From: Neckera pumila
Lineage: Eukaryota; Streptophyta; Bryopsida; Hypnales; Neckeraceae
Length of the DNA stretch: 64,000 nucleotides
Direction of reading: 5' to 3'
Assembly (NCBI GenBank): GCA_963969595.1
Contig: OZ018409.1
Location: forward strand, 27,975,282 to 28,039,281
The notes below the pieces were generated by a model, which worked only from the letters and a program-made list of their open reading frames with translations, was not told the DNA's origin and did not search any database. Shown here in pieces: positions 35,236 to 46,378 of the stretch (positions are counted from its first letter, which is position 1; the number at the start of each line of letters is the position of its first letter). A program made the translations under genes and the position numbers.

Positions 35236-35365
35236 GCATTTTGCAGATTAAAGCTAGGTATCCATGTTCTATTGCTAATAGCATAACCACGCCAATGTAC
35301 AAGATAAATTAGTTTGTCACGGTCAAGCTTGGAATCAAGGATTTCTTCAACTTCGTATTCTTTGA
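35236..35365 (-). pseudogene. Chromodomain of the gypsy integrase
   Basis: The minus strand translates to KEYEVEEILDSKLDR, then YLVHWRGY and TWIPSFNL. This is the fold-defining pattern of a chromodomain, including the aromatic residues of the methyl-lysine cage (Tyr, Trp, Trp). In chromoviruses this C-terminal module directs integration to marked chromatin. It lies just upstream of the polypurine tract, as expected. The surrounding frame is broken. Confidence 0.8.
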
Positions 35366-35481
35366 ATTTTTAACTTGTACCGGAGGTAGAGGAGGTTGAT
35401 TCTGCCAAGAATGCATGATGTTGTATATCGTTTAAGAAATAAAACATGAAATACATAGTGGACTCTCATTGAATCAAGAAA

Positions 35482-36250
35482 TTGGAGCTTGAAAGCAACT
35501 CAATTTATTTGCTAGATAATAGGAAACGGTTCAATATGCCAATATTCCATTTTCTTGCAATGTTGGTTGATTTTGAAATTGCAGCAAAGAAACCAAACAT
35601 TATCACCAATTGCGTCACCAATACTAAAGGAAGGTTGTTCTTTTTAAAGTTTGTCAGCGCTTTTCTTGGTTTGTTCTTGCAAGTGGGAGATGATTGGGCA
35701 AATCATCTTAATGATAATTTATTGCACAGCATAAATATTGTTCTGATTTTTGGTTTACGCATTTTGTTTGCCCATCAATTTGAGGGTGATGACAAATTAA
35801 TTTGTACCTTCAAGAGTTCAAAAAGAGATTTCTAGAAATTCAATATGAATTGTGGATTGTAATCAAAAACAATATCTTCTGGAAGGCCATGGTATCTATA
35901 GATATTGTCCAAAAACAATTTTATTGTTTCTTTTCTTGTAACAGTCTTTTGACACGGGATAAAATGTGTCATCTTGGTAAAACAATCAACCACTATATAG
36001 ATTGAATCAAACAGTAGTGACTTTGAGAGGTCGGTGATAAAATCCATTGATAAAGATGACCATGGTTGTTCAAGAATTGGTAAAGGTTTGAGGAGTCTAT
36101 ATGGACGATGTCGAGGCGTCTTTGAGCGTGAACAAATATTGCATGATTATACAAATCCTTTGATTATTTTCCACATTTGAAGCCACCAAAAATCGCGAGA
36201 AATCAACTGCATAGTCTTGTTAAATCCAAAATGTCTTGCTGCGTGGAAAT
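35482..36250 (-). pseudogene. Integrase remnant of the chromovirus
   Basis: The minus strand gives HFGFNKTMQLISRDFWW (the HHCC-side region), PRHRPY, then MDFITDLSKSLLFDS and VVDCFTKMTHFIPC, with the first catalytic Asp in VVD and a second in FDYNPQF where related elements have SDRGPQF. The downstream 35482-35830 stretch keeps 'SHLQEQTKKSADK' and 'IGDNVWFL' but has stops. Decayed and not functional. Confidence 0.85.
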
Positions 36251-36305
36251 TATGTTGGGCCTTGAGTATACAAAAATGAGCCCTTTTTAATACAATAATC
36301 CGTCC

Positions 36306-37237
36306 TTAACCCCTAAAGGACCAACATGCATTTTTTGGCCGTATAATGTTTTTGGGCAGGCACGTGTGACTAGAGATTTTTATATTTTTGGCCCAAATTT
36401 TAATACATATTAGGGGCAAGGAATATCTTTCATACGCACCAAATCTCATGACATTTGGAATAACGAGTCAAAAGTTATGGCCTAATATGCTACTTTTTTT
36501 GGTAACTGGGCAGTCCGGGCAGATAAGAAAAATCACTTTTTTCCAGAAACAAAAATTTGAAATTGGCTTTTTAGAGTTATATACACGTGGAAAGCTTTAA
36601 ATCATTCCATTTTGATCAACGAGTCAAAAGTTATGAGGATTTTTTGTTTGTGGATAGTTATGGATTCTCTACTCTAAAGTAAACTTTTGAAGTCCTTTAT
36701 CTTACTCAATTTTCAATGCTTTTTGAAGAAAAAAAAATCATAAGATGAAGATTGTTTATTACAACATTTCAACCATTGGAATTGACATTTTTCAACTCCA
36801 TAATTAAGTTCTTAACAATTTAGTATTTTGAATCATTTTCTAGTATTAGCTGTTTACTATTTTTTTTCTGTATGTTGCACATTTCCAAATGATGTGAAAT
36901 TTTCCAAGCATGTGACCAACTTATCTAGAAAAAAAAATCCAAAGAAGCACCACCATTTTGGACATTTTTTCATAGACAAGTGAGCTTGTGAAGTGTAGCT
37001 GCCCTGTTTTTCGCAGGGCCAAAAAAGTGATTTTAATGAATTTGAATGCTTATATTTTGCAACTCACGTGGTGGAAAAGTCTGAAATTTTTACCACATGT
37101 TCTCAAGTCAGCTTCCTACAAGATCCTATGGTTAGATGTGTCAAAAAAGTGTTTTTTGAAAATTTGGTATGTGTTTTAAAAATGGCAGTTTTTGAGCATT
37201 TTCAGTGAAAACATAGTCATGGAACTTTAGGGATTAA
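36306..37237 (+). mobile_element. TTAA element, subfamily A2, inserted in the gypsy pol gene
   Basis: TTAA-CCCCTAAAGGACC at the left and GAACTTTAGGG-ATTAA at the right. It holds the A2 blocks 'gggcaggcacgtgtgactag' and 'ttaggggcaaggaatatc'. On the minus strand, taking it out with one TTAA rejoins gypsy coding sequence as FKFKDGLLY, the start of the integrase region, so the target is identified. Non-coding. Confidence 0.85.
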
Positions 37238-37594
37238 ATTTGAATCATTGAGTATAGTCAAAGAAATTATCGGCATATTCTGACCAATCTTGTTGACAAA
37301 TGTGTTGATCAAGATTAAGATCAAGAGGGTCAATAGACATACTACCACAAACTTCATCTAAAAAAGATTTCTCCACTTCAACTGAGGTTTGTAATGCTCA
37401 AAGCTGAAATTGCTTAGGTTTCAACATGACAATTTTTTGTTGATCAAAAGTTGCATTGCCTGCCTTTGGTGCTAGGCATAAGCATCTTGATCGTGTATTG
37501 GACTTGCCTTGTTGCTTTTTAGGTTCATAAGTGTGATGACAAAGTTAATACAAAAAAGCAAAATGCTCCAACATGCTTGGTGGCGGTTCAAAAC

Positions 37595-38107
37595 TTAGGT
37601 TGACATAAAATACTCAAGGTTTTTGTGATTAGTATAGACCGTGATTAGGTGTTGTGCAGCTTCAAGGAAGTGACGCCATTCTTTCAAAGAGTCTGCAATG
37701 GCTAACAATTTTTTGTCATGAATCTCATAATTGATTTCTGCAGTAGAGAACTTTCTTGAATGGAATGCAATTGGGTGAAGTTTTATATCTTTTCCACCTT
37801 GAGAAAGAATGGCACCAAGAGCAAAATCGGAGGCATTAGTCTCAAGGAAAAAAGGGCTTGAAAAGTCAAGGTGAACAAGGATAGGAGCCGCAGTACAGGC
37901 AATCTTCAAATCTTTAAACGCTTTATTTGCTTCTAGACTCCATTCCAATTTATCCCTACCAATCAATTGTGGCAGAGGTGCTACAATCGATGAATAGTTC
38001 TTGATGAAGATCCTATAGAAATTAGCAAAGCTTAAAAAGCATTGCAAGTCTCTAATGGAAGTCGGGGCCATCGAAAATATCACAATTTGAATTTTCTTTG
38101 GGTCCAC
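37595..38107 (-). pseudogene. RNase H and connection domain of the chromovirus
   Basis: An open stretch of 170 codons: SIRDLQCFLSFANFYR (connection), then FFLETNASDFALGAILSQ, HPIAFHSRKFS and ITVYTNHKNLEYF. Active relatives have TDASDFALG; here the first catalytic Asp has become Asn (TNASD), and TDHKNL reads TNHKNL. It is very similar to Tcn1-type chromovirus proteins. Inactive by these substitutions. Confidence 0.9.
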
Positions 38108-38919
38108 GGTTATGCCTTCAGAGATTATGATATAGCCAAGAAATTTGACTTGAGATTCATGAACAATGCACCTCTTGACCTTGTATAAGGTACTACTTCT
38201 CCAAGCTTCTGAAGCACTAGTTCACATGGGGTTCATGCTCTTTCGGATTTTTGGAATAGATGAAAATATCATTGAGGTAGCAAGCAATAAAATAATCCAA
38301 AAATTAGCAAAAAAACGTCACTTATCAAACGTTGAAAGATAGCAAAAGCATTTGTGAGTCCAATAAGCATAGTGCTCAAAAATGTCCATACCTTGTTCAA
38401 AACGTTGTCTTCCATTCATTGCCTTGTTTGATACAAATAAGATTATAAATACCATGTAAATCAATTTTGGTTTAGATCTTGGCTTGTCCAAGTTGGTCCA
38501 ATAGTCTTGATATTAATGGTAGTAGATATCAATTTTTAATAGAAATCTTATTGAGTCTACGATGGTCCACATACAATCGTAGTGAGCCAACCTTTTTTTG
38601 ACAAAAAGTATAGGTGCTCCAACTGGAGATGTAAAATGACGAATAAATTCCTTTGCCAAATTATCATCAAGATACTCTTTGAATACAATGAATTCATCTT
38701 GCGAAAAGTGGTACATTGACTCAAAAGGAAGTTAAGCTCCATCTTCCAAATCAATAGTGCAATCATAAGGATGATGCTCGGGTAGTATATCTGCATTTTT
38801 TTTTCAAATACATCTTGAAACTCCTCATATTGTTTTGTAATACTATTGCTAGTCCTTGATGGTTTTGAAGATGGATTGGCATATATAGTAAATAATATTT
38901 CCTTCTTTGCAGCTTGCAT
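38108..38919 (-). pseudogene. Reverse transcriptase remnant of the chromovirus
   Basis: Two overlapping frames (38513-38716 and 38557-38919) together show LAKEFIRHFTSPVGAPILFV, the fingers region of gypsy RT, joined by a frameshift. The palm motif lies at 38268-38279 and reads YLND in place of YLDD, so a catalytic Asp is lost. No continuous frame remains. Confidence 0.8.
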
Positions 38920-39289
38920 AAATGGCCTTGCTCCAATAAATAGTGACTTTCATGGTTTTTGACTTTTGAGGGGTGCCAGTGCTTTTTGCAATTAGTCTTT
39001 GAGAACAAGTTGGAGTTGATGAAGAGAGAAAATCAATTTTCCTTGTTTCCGAGTTTATTTGAGGATTGATTGGTTGAACTTTTCCAACTAAGATAAATAC
39101 AGAATAATAGGATTGGTCAAAGATTTGATAACATTAAATACCACCTTATTAGAATGATTGCTTGTTACGAAGTCCAAAGGTGCGATTTTATGTGTTATAT
39201 CTCCAGATGCCAATGGACATCCATCTGTAGCTTCAATAGGAGTTGGAACAAGTTTTTGAAGTAGTAGAAAGTCATGTTATTGAACAAAA

Positions 39290-39370
39290 TCCTCATCCAA
39301 AAAACAAGCAGATGCTCTAGAGTCTAATAAAGCTTGAACATGGATAGCTTTATTCATATAATGTAGAATT
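39290..39370 (-). pseudogene. Aspartic protease motif of the chromovirus
   Basis: The minus strand translates to ALLDSRASACFLDEDFV. Retroelement proteases have a D(S/T)G active site; here it is DSR, a Gly to Arg change that should inactivate it. Position between gag and RT is as expected. Confidence 0.7.
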
Positions 39371-39856
39371 ATGAGAATAGTAAAACAACGAGAGGGATGA
39401 GAATATAATATAGGACCTCTAATGGATGAAGCTTCACCACCTAGCCTCAAAGTCTCTATTGTGGTTGGGAAGATTCAAATATTGTTTCCTAATTGAGTTG
39501 TATTTTTTGATAGATTGCTTGTAGCTCGATAAGAAGTTCGATTTGTAATCCAACAGTTTGGAGTCATTTCTTCGCCGTAATACCAACAAAGTTAGACTTT
39601 GGTTTAGCAAATCTTCTCTTCCTTGGTTAAAGGCTTGAATTGAGTCGAATCAATCTATATATCTTCAACGCCAAAGTATTGGGCACTTCTTGAGGCATTA
39701 CAAGTGTACCAGCATTTGTACCAATATTAAAAATAAATCGTTGCAATTGAATGCAATGCTCCTAGCTCCTTTCAAAAAGATGGTTGTTGCATTATACTGT
39801 AGTGTTGATTGCATCCATAAGAATGGTTGCATTGAGCATAATCAATAGTATGTCTT

Positions 39857-40141
39857 TTACATCATCTCGCAACCCCAATAGAATTGACTCACATGCTCAT
39901 TCCAATCAATATCACATGCTAGTTGGCTAAATTCAAAGGCATAAACAGATGCTGGGCGAGATCCTTGACGTAAAGACCGAATTTTTATTGTAGCAGTGTG
40001 GACTTTGTCATGATTACCAAAAGCAATAGTGAGCTTGTTCAAAAATGCCCAAAAATCGTTTTGAATAGGAGATCTTTTTTCGAGGAAGGAACTAAACCAT
40101 GTCAATGATGTCTCCAACAATAGTGTCCCAACAAGACTCAC
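39857..40141 (-). pseudogene. Gag capsid fragment of the chromovirus
   Basis: A 94-codon frame with TWFSSFLE, then NDFWAFLNKLTIAFGNHDK and IKIRSLRQGSRPASVYAFEF and QLACDIDW. This pattern is the gag of Tcn1/Tf-like chromoviruses. The N-terminal part is cut off by the insertion at 40227-41441. No zinc knuckle was identified downstream. Confidence 0.8.
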
Positions 40142-40378
40142 TTGAGTTGCATCATGTAAGTTGGATTTTTCCTAACCTTAGACAAAACCTAAGGTTACTA
40201 GTATAAAGATTATTTTTGGAAAAAGGCATTACAGAAAATTGCAGGCCTCAAGTGGGCCACTTTAGAGCAGCTGAAAGGACTCCAAAATAACAATTAAATT
40301 GGATAAAAGATTGCTTTTTCCCCTATAGTCGTTCACCTTGCACCGCGACGTTGGATGTGTCAGTGGTTCAATATCCAA

Positions 40379-40450
40379 GTACAAGGCATTAAATAATCAG
40401 GGTTCAGGTATTGTAATGTACCTTAACCCTGATTATTGCATACCTTGTAC
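40379..40450. repeat. 72-nt near-perfect hairpin
   Basis: GTACAAGG pairs with CCTTGTAC, AATAATCAGGGTT with AACCCTGATTATT and GGTA with TACC, leaving an 8-base loop and two small internal loops. Size and shape resemble a plant microRNA precursor or a small foldback. Only expression data could decide. Confidence 0.7.
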
Positions 40451-40672
40451 TCTAAACAAGTTTTGGAGAAAATATCAAATATCAAAATTAGTCCAACATT
40501 TGACATCTAATATCAAGATCTTTTTTAATGGCAATGTGATAGTCATAATTCATTGACAATTGGTAAAACAAAAGGGTGAAGAGGTTGTTTATATAGAAAA
40601 AACAATTGTCCATGGTGAAATCTCAAAGAATATGGGATATTTTGAAAAGAGATCACTCATTGTTCAAATTCA

Positions 40673-41040
40673 AGAATTGTGTTAAAAGTCAAATTTTAGA
40701 CCTCATTAGGCATAGTAGAATAAATTTTTTTTTAAACCTTTGAACTAGAAAAATGTGGAGAATCAATCTAGTTTTCATCTCCAAAAATTTGTTTGAGGTT
40801 TAGAGCCTCCAATAAAAAGTCTAAATTCTAAAAGGGTGTTTAAAGGTCAAAGAAAATTTTGCTTCTAAACCCTTTTTGAATTTTGTCCATAACTTTTTAT
40901 TGGAGGCTCTAAACCTCAAACAAATTTTTGGAGATGAAAACTAGATTGATTCTCCACATTTTTCTAGTTCAAAGATTTTTGAAAAAAAAATTCTACTATG
41001 TCGAAATGAGGTCTAAAGTTTGACTCTTAACACAATTTCT
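40673..41040. repeat. Long foldback with arms of about 150 bp
   Basis: The left arm (40673-40822: 'agaattgtgttaaaagtc', 'gaactagaaaaatgtggag', 'gaggtttagagcctccaat') is the near-perfect reverse complement of the right arm (about 40893-41040). A spacer of about 70 bp separates them. The arms differ at few positions, so the hairpin is younger than the surrounding gypsy element. Confidence 0.8.
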
Positions 41041-42199
41041 GCTTTTTACTTAAGCATGAGTGGTTGTGCTCTTATTAGTTCTAATTTACATATCCCACAT
41101 GGATTGTTGTACCTACTACTATCCCACTTGTATAAATATCTTTCCTTCTCAACTTCAAATTCACTAAACTATTTGGCTTACAAAGCTAGTTCAAAATCAC
41201 TAGTGTTTCTAATTTTTTGGACAATTAGCATCAAAATCCATTTCATTTTGTTTAATTTGATTGAATTTGAATAGTTACCCAATTAATCAGACTTGTACTA
41301 CAATCATATTAGTGAGTCCTAGCATCCTTCCCCAAATTCACACACTTTGACACTCATTATGGTTACATGCGTGCTTTCAAGTAATACATTGGTTGGGTCA
41401 CTTTGGAGCGGCCCTCCAGAGGCTTACAATTTTCTCTAATGGTCAATTCGTCTATCGTCTAGGTGTGTAGGGTCACTTTTAAAGTAGGATAGAATTGATA
41501 TTGTATTTTTTTGCCAATTTGTCATAAAGCTCAACATTTGACAACTAATGCTATTTTGATACACATGCACACACCAAGAAGAAAGGCCATTTGACTACAT
41601 ACACAAATGGATCAACGATATTCCAATTAGAAGAAACTCACTTACTACCAATCCAAGCAATATCACGTTAAACTTTAATCCAGTGAATTTAATCCATCTC
41701 ATCTTCTATAACCCCTCACAACCAAAAAGCTATTACTCCAATCTATACTTCAAAATAATACTAAAAATATTATATACAAATTGTCTACTCCTCTACATAA
41801 ATATGCAAGTTAGTAATTTATTCAAATTATTGAGCAGCATGATCCTACATCAAGTTATCATCGCAAACTCCTAATTAAGGCTAACAAAGTTCTAACTTAT
41901 AAACTATTGCGAGCATGTCCTAATACCAAATCTATAGACTGTGGAGCCGTAAACAAGCCTAATTCATTAGCCATTCAATCAATTCTAATTCAAGAACTTA
42001 ACATGTAACTCAATCAATTTGAATAACAAACACTACTAGAGAGGTAGTTAAAACCAAGACAAAATTAACATATTTCTGTTGGAATCAACATAAAAATGAT
42101 TTTTCTTCATCAAATGTGTTTTTTTGGACCGCATCAACACATTTTCTGTTGGTACAATGTAAATCAATACAATTCTATTCAATTTCAAGGAATTTTAAC

Positions 42200-42435
42200 A
42201 ATCTCTTTGGAATCTTTTTGGAATCTTTTGGAATCTTTTTGAGTCTCTTACGAATCTATTAAATTTTTTTGGAATCTATTAGAATCTTCTAAAATCTTTT
42301 CAAAAATGATTAGAATTTGTTGGAAGCTTTTAGAAATCTATTGAAATCTATTAGACACTTTTGAAAATCTTTTAAAACTCTATTGAAATCTTTTAAAATC
42401 TTTTAGAATCTTTCCAAATCATTTGAAATCTTCTA
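42200..42435. repeat. Degenerate tandem repeat, unit about GGAATCTTTT
   Basis: Units of 10-12 bp of the form (g)aatctttt or its variants follow one another for about 235 bp with much substitution. Confidence 0.7.
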
Positions 42436-42766
42436 TAGTTAATAATTTAAAAATTCAAATTTTTTAATGAATATAATATGATTTTGAACTTATTTTAAAT
42501 TCCACTGATGCTCTTTAAGAACAATTGAAACTTAGAATTTGATCAAAATTTTAATCAATGTCAACTATAAATCAAATTGTGATTCAATAACTTGATGAAA
42601 ATTTGACTTCGATTCAATTTTGATCAGTGCAAATTTTAATGCAAATTTTATTCAATTTTCTGTAGGATGTAATTTGATTAGAATTCAAACTTATAAATGA
42701 ATTGAATTCTTAACATATAGTTTAAAGTTTAATATAAAAAATATCCTTTATGGATTTAAGAGATGT

Positions 42767-43010
42767 CACCAAGATGCTTAGAATGCCCGGAAATTAAGAT
42801 TCTTCACATTTTTTTCATCACAAATCTAAATAGACGAATTAAAGCTTCACATATATTTTGAACCATAATATTTGAAATTAAAATTAAACTTATAGAAAGA
42901 TAATAATATATTCTATTTGATAACAAAGTTTCACTAAAAATTGAGGTAATAGGAACATGCTTGAAATCCGTTTTGTCCCTCAAGATGACAGTAGTAAATA
43001 GGAGATTAGA
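42767..43010 (+). mobile_element. Remnant of a TTAA element, subfamily B2
   Basis: The blocks 'accaagatgcttagaatgcc', 'aaagtttcactaaaaattga' and 'ttttgtccctcaagatgaca' follow the right third of B2 with an internal deletion. The left part and a proper terminus are missing. Confidence 0.5.
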
Positions 43011-43130
43011 ATGTGAATTTTGAGTGTTAAACTATTCCAAATGTAAGTTCTATACTATTCAAAATCCTAACTTTGAACTGTTTAACAATCCAACTATTTA
43101 ATTCTAAAATTTGGCTGAACCACCTCTAAA

Positions 43131-43484
43131 AAAATGCTTGTCAGAATTTCAAACCAATTTAGAAAAACTTGAAAATTTTACCACTCAAAGTAGACTTCAA
43201 TATGAACCGTTTCCAACAAGTTTTATGAAAAACAAACTTTCTATGAAGGAGATATAGGCCTCCAAAGTCTGCTGAATTTGCAAAACGAAAATGAAAAGAA
43301 TAAAGTAAGACTACTTTTAGAAAAATGCTTGTCAGAATTTCAAAACAATCTAGAAAAACTTGAAAATTTTATCACTCAAAGTAGACTTCAATATGAACCG
43401 TTTCCAACAAGTTTTATAGAAAAAGGACATAAACGAAGGAGATACGGGCCTTCAAATTCTGCTGATTTTGTGAAAAATGAATAG
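43131..43484 (+). repeat. Tandem duplication, period 191 bp
   Basis: The block from 'aaaatgcttgtcagaattt' (43131) is repeated from 43322, including 'agtagacttcaatatgaacc' and 'gaaggagata', at about 90% identity by eye. The frame at 43278-43484 is repeat sequence. Confidence 0.8.
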
Positions 43485-43823
43485 AAAACCAATAAATAAA
43501 ACTCACACTACCATTAAATCAAGGAACTCCAACTATGGTGTGATGGTTGGAGTACATGAGTTCTGAACAAGAGGTTTTGGGTTCCAACCAGGCCACAAGT
43601 AGAGGAGCGTTAGTCCACGTGGCGGAGTGGGGGCAGTCCACGTGGCGTGGGTAGGGCAGTCCAAAAAAAAGTTTTTTCTTAAATTTTTTTTTAATTTTTA
43701 ATTTTTTTAATTTTTAATTTCAGATTTGATCAAGACAAAACCAACAGAAATGTGTTGATAGACGGTCCGAAACAAGAGTTCCTAACCAATAGGAAAAATC
43801 AACACAATTCTGTTGATTTTGTC

Positions 43824-45940
43824 TTCATTTGGACCAAATTTTTTTGGTAGTGAAACTCAAATCCAACGGTCATCACCACAAGATCACCAAATTCAACACT
43901 TAAAATTGACAGAAACCAACATCAAACTAACTGCCAATTACGCAATACATAATATCCAATTGTTTACATACTGACAATTTGCTATTTCAAATTCAATCAA
44001 GCTTTCACAACAATTAGAAAATTTCAAGTTAACAACAAGCCTAACAATTAGCTGCAGACCATCCCCAAGGCAATTTGCTTCTCCTGCACATATTAGTCGA
44101 CTAGCACTACACAAACAATTTTCAATCAAGTAAAATGGCCATTAATATTTATAATTTTTAATCTTCTTCAATTATTCTAGATATACGTCACTTAATTTGC
44201 TTCATGCAATTTGGCTTTTACGCCACTTGACTCATCCATCAACCCGGTGACTACTCCTAAGGTCCTTATCGGACATCGCCATTTGCATTTCAATGGATTC
44301 ATTTGTTAGATCATTTTGCTACTAATACTTTGCAATTAGTTTAACTCACAGACGCACTCCAAGACCACTTTCAATCTAGTAGCATAAAACAACAACAATT
44401 TAGCCATCTCACACAAGGCAAATTGCAAGTAGATAAGATCACAATTACAAATACACACATATATAAAATGAAATCAATTGAAGGAATGTACTAATACAAA
44501 AATTGTCAATGAGTCATATACGCAAATTTGACTTTGATATGAACTGGGAAGAAATAAAAATCCGTCCTTTGCTAAATAGCCCAAATACCGCAGGTCGACT
44601 TGTCCAATGTTTGATCCAAACGGACACCAAGCTAATTAACCACCTTACTAATCCTGTTGAATTGCCCTTTTCAAATCTACATTGAGTCTTTCTTATATTC
44701 AAATGAATAATCTAGAAATTCAATTCTTCAAAACGGAAATGGAACGGCATAACTAATGAAAATAGAAGAAAAAACACAAAAGGCAAATTGTTCAAAATAT
44801 AGATCTCTACACATCAGATGAATAACGTTGAGGTTGCACCTCCACCAACAACCTCACTTGGTTGATGAATCCCCAAAATTTTGAGCAAGTATCGTCAAAT
44901 TTTTCCGATAAACTAACCCGAGGTCCCTTGTCAAAGAAAAATAGGTGCAATTGGCAAGGCATCGTGTACCATACTTGCAATTAGAGATGCAATGGGAACT
45001 TGGTGTTCTTGAATTTTGTTAAGAACTCAACGTAGCCTTTGTTCTCCTCCCATAGTGCATTTAAAAGCCACCATCAAATCTTCCAACGAAGGAGTGGTAG
45101 TCAAAGAAGAAATTTTATGCACCATAGAATTATCCGTAGAAAATTAATGTGCTGCTGAAAGATGTAGATGTATAGAACTCGTTCATGAAGAAGGATGAAT
45201 GAAAGGCCGAGGAATAGGACTTCACCATATAATCCTACAAGTAGATCTTAAGCTCCAATCTTAGTCTCAACAAGTACTTTGATGTCAATCACAAAAGCAT
45301 AGATAGTTTGGGGAGGTAGATTTAGTCCATACAATGATAGTCAACTTTAGACTATGATAACTTCTACATACCACCTCCAAATACCAAATTTTAAATTTGC
45401 ACTAGTTTAAAAAATAATGGAAAATATTTTTGTTAATTTCAAACTATTCTAAGGTACTATTCAAAATTTATAGCCCAAAAACCAAGTCATAGGAAAATTC
45501 TCGAAAAGTTTTATAGTCTCCTAACACCCTCACTTTGAATGTCTATAACTTCTTGACATTGATCCAAAATACACACTCTAAAGTGGAGCTTATTAAGCAT
45601 AACAATACTAATATTTGGACAAAGTCTCACTTCCTGAAAATACTACACCACAAACTTATAGCTCAATAAAATAGAGTCAAACTTCACCGGCTTGGAAATC
45701 AAAGTCCATTTATAGCACAAGTACTTTGAAAGACCATATCATCTTCAATATAGTTTTGAGTTGATTGTTCTAAAAAGCTACAAGTAAAATACAACAAAGA
45801 AAAGCTACACACCAACTTTGACACAATTCCAAAATCAAGAACAAGTGGTATGTAAGGACAACAAAGCATAACGTAGAACAAGGCCGTTTTGAGAGACACC
45901 CTTGTCAAATTGTCAAGGACACAAATCAATGAGGGTTTTT
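43824..45940. other. Internal region next to the 5' LTR, content unclear
   Basis: On position this should hold the gypsy leader and N-terminal gag. On the minus strand around 44850-45130 short stretches such as SLEDLMVAFKCTMGG look protein-like but are full of stops, and I cannot match them to gag. The base next to the LTR on the minus strand (AAAAACCCTCATTG) is not the usual initiator-Met tRNA primer site. Confidence 0.35.
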
Positions 45941-46378
45941 TGAACACGTAGGTGGCAAACCAAGAGTTTATTGAATCATGGATATAGAAGATTACAAGAC
46001 AAACTCAAGAAGAATTGAGTTGACAAAGGTGGAGAATGCACTTCCAACCCTCACTAATATTCAAAAACAACTATGGTCATGAAAGTCAACATGGGATATC
46101 TAGATAGGGGTCTATAGAATACCATCTTGATCCTACAAATCTAGAAGATTTCTAGGGGTTGACTATTGTTAAGAAGAGAATCTAGCAACTACAAGTTGCC
46201 ACAAACAAGTCATAACTATCAATGTAGTAATCCCTAAAGTCTCTTTGCGGCCTCTAAGATATTCCAAGAGTCACCTAACAACTTTGAGTTGCCACATCTT
46301 TTATTCTATAGTCACTATACAACTCTTAGAATAATTTAAGAAAATATAAGTAATATTCGATGTAGTTTGTTTGTAACA
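45941..46378 (-). repeat. 5' LTR of the chromovirus
   Basis: On the minus strand it starts TGTTACAAAC and ends TACGTGTTCA. It aligns over its full length with 34690-35123 in the same orientation, with roughly 15-20% differences by eye and small indels. Confidence 0.75.

Larger units (their letters stand above)
40227..41441. mobile_element. 1.2-kb element, CATTAGAG group, inserted upstream of gag
   Basis: Left end CATTACAGAAAATTGCAGGC and right end TACAATTTTCTCTAATG are inverted repeats that continue through 'ctcaagtgggccactttaga' and 'cactttggagcggccctcca'. The ends belong to the same group as families D and E. The interior holds two hairpins (40379-40450 and 40673-41040). No transposase frame. 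Confidence 0.6.
42058..43823. mobile_element. Candidate 1.8-kb inverted-repeat element
   Basis: The left region GACAAAATTAACATATTTC...GGACCGCATCAACACATTT is matched in reverse by the right region AAATGTGTTGATAGACGGTCC...TCTGTTGATTTTGTC, with terminal arms of about 90 bp. The interior holds the tandem repeats at 42200 and 43131 and a B2 remnant at 42767. No target duplication was found, and the ends are my best guess. Confidence 0.45.
34690..46378 (-). mobile_element. Ty3/gypsy chromovirus, Tcn1-like, decayed and split by later insertions
   Basis: Two direct repeats of about 435 bp (34690-35123 and 45941-46378) bracket a minus-strand gag, protease, reverse transcriptase, RNase H, integrase and chromodomain in the order used by Ty3/gypsy elements. 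All frames carry stops or shifts. The length of 11.7 kb against the usual 5-7 kb is explained by insertions at 36306, 40227 and probably 42058. The LTRs are only about 80-85% alike by eye, so the insertion is old. No matching 5-bp target duplication is seen (ATTTT left, ATATA right), so it remains possible that the two LTRs come from separate events. Confidence 0.75.
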
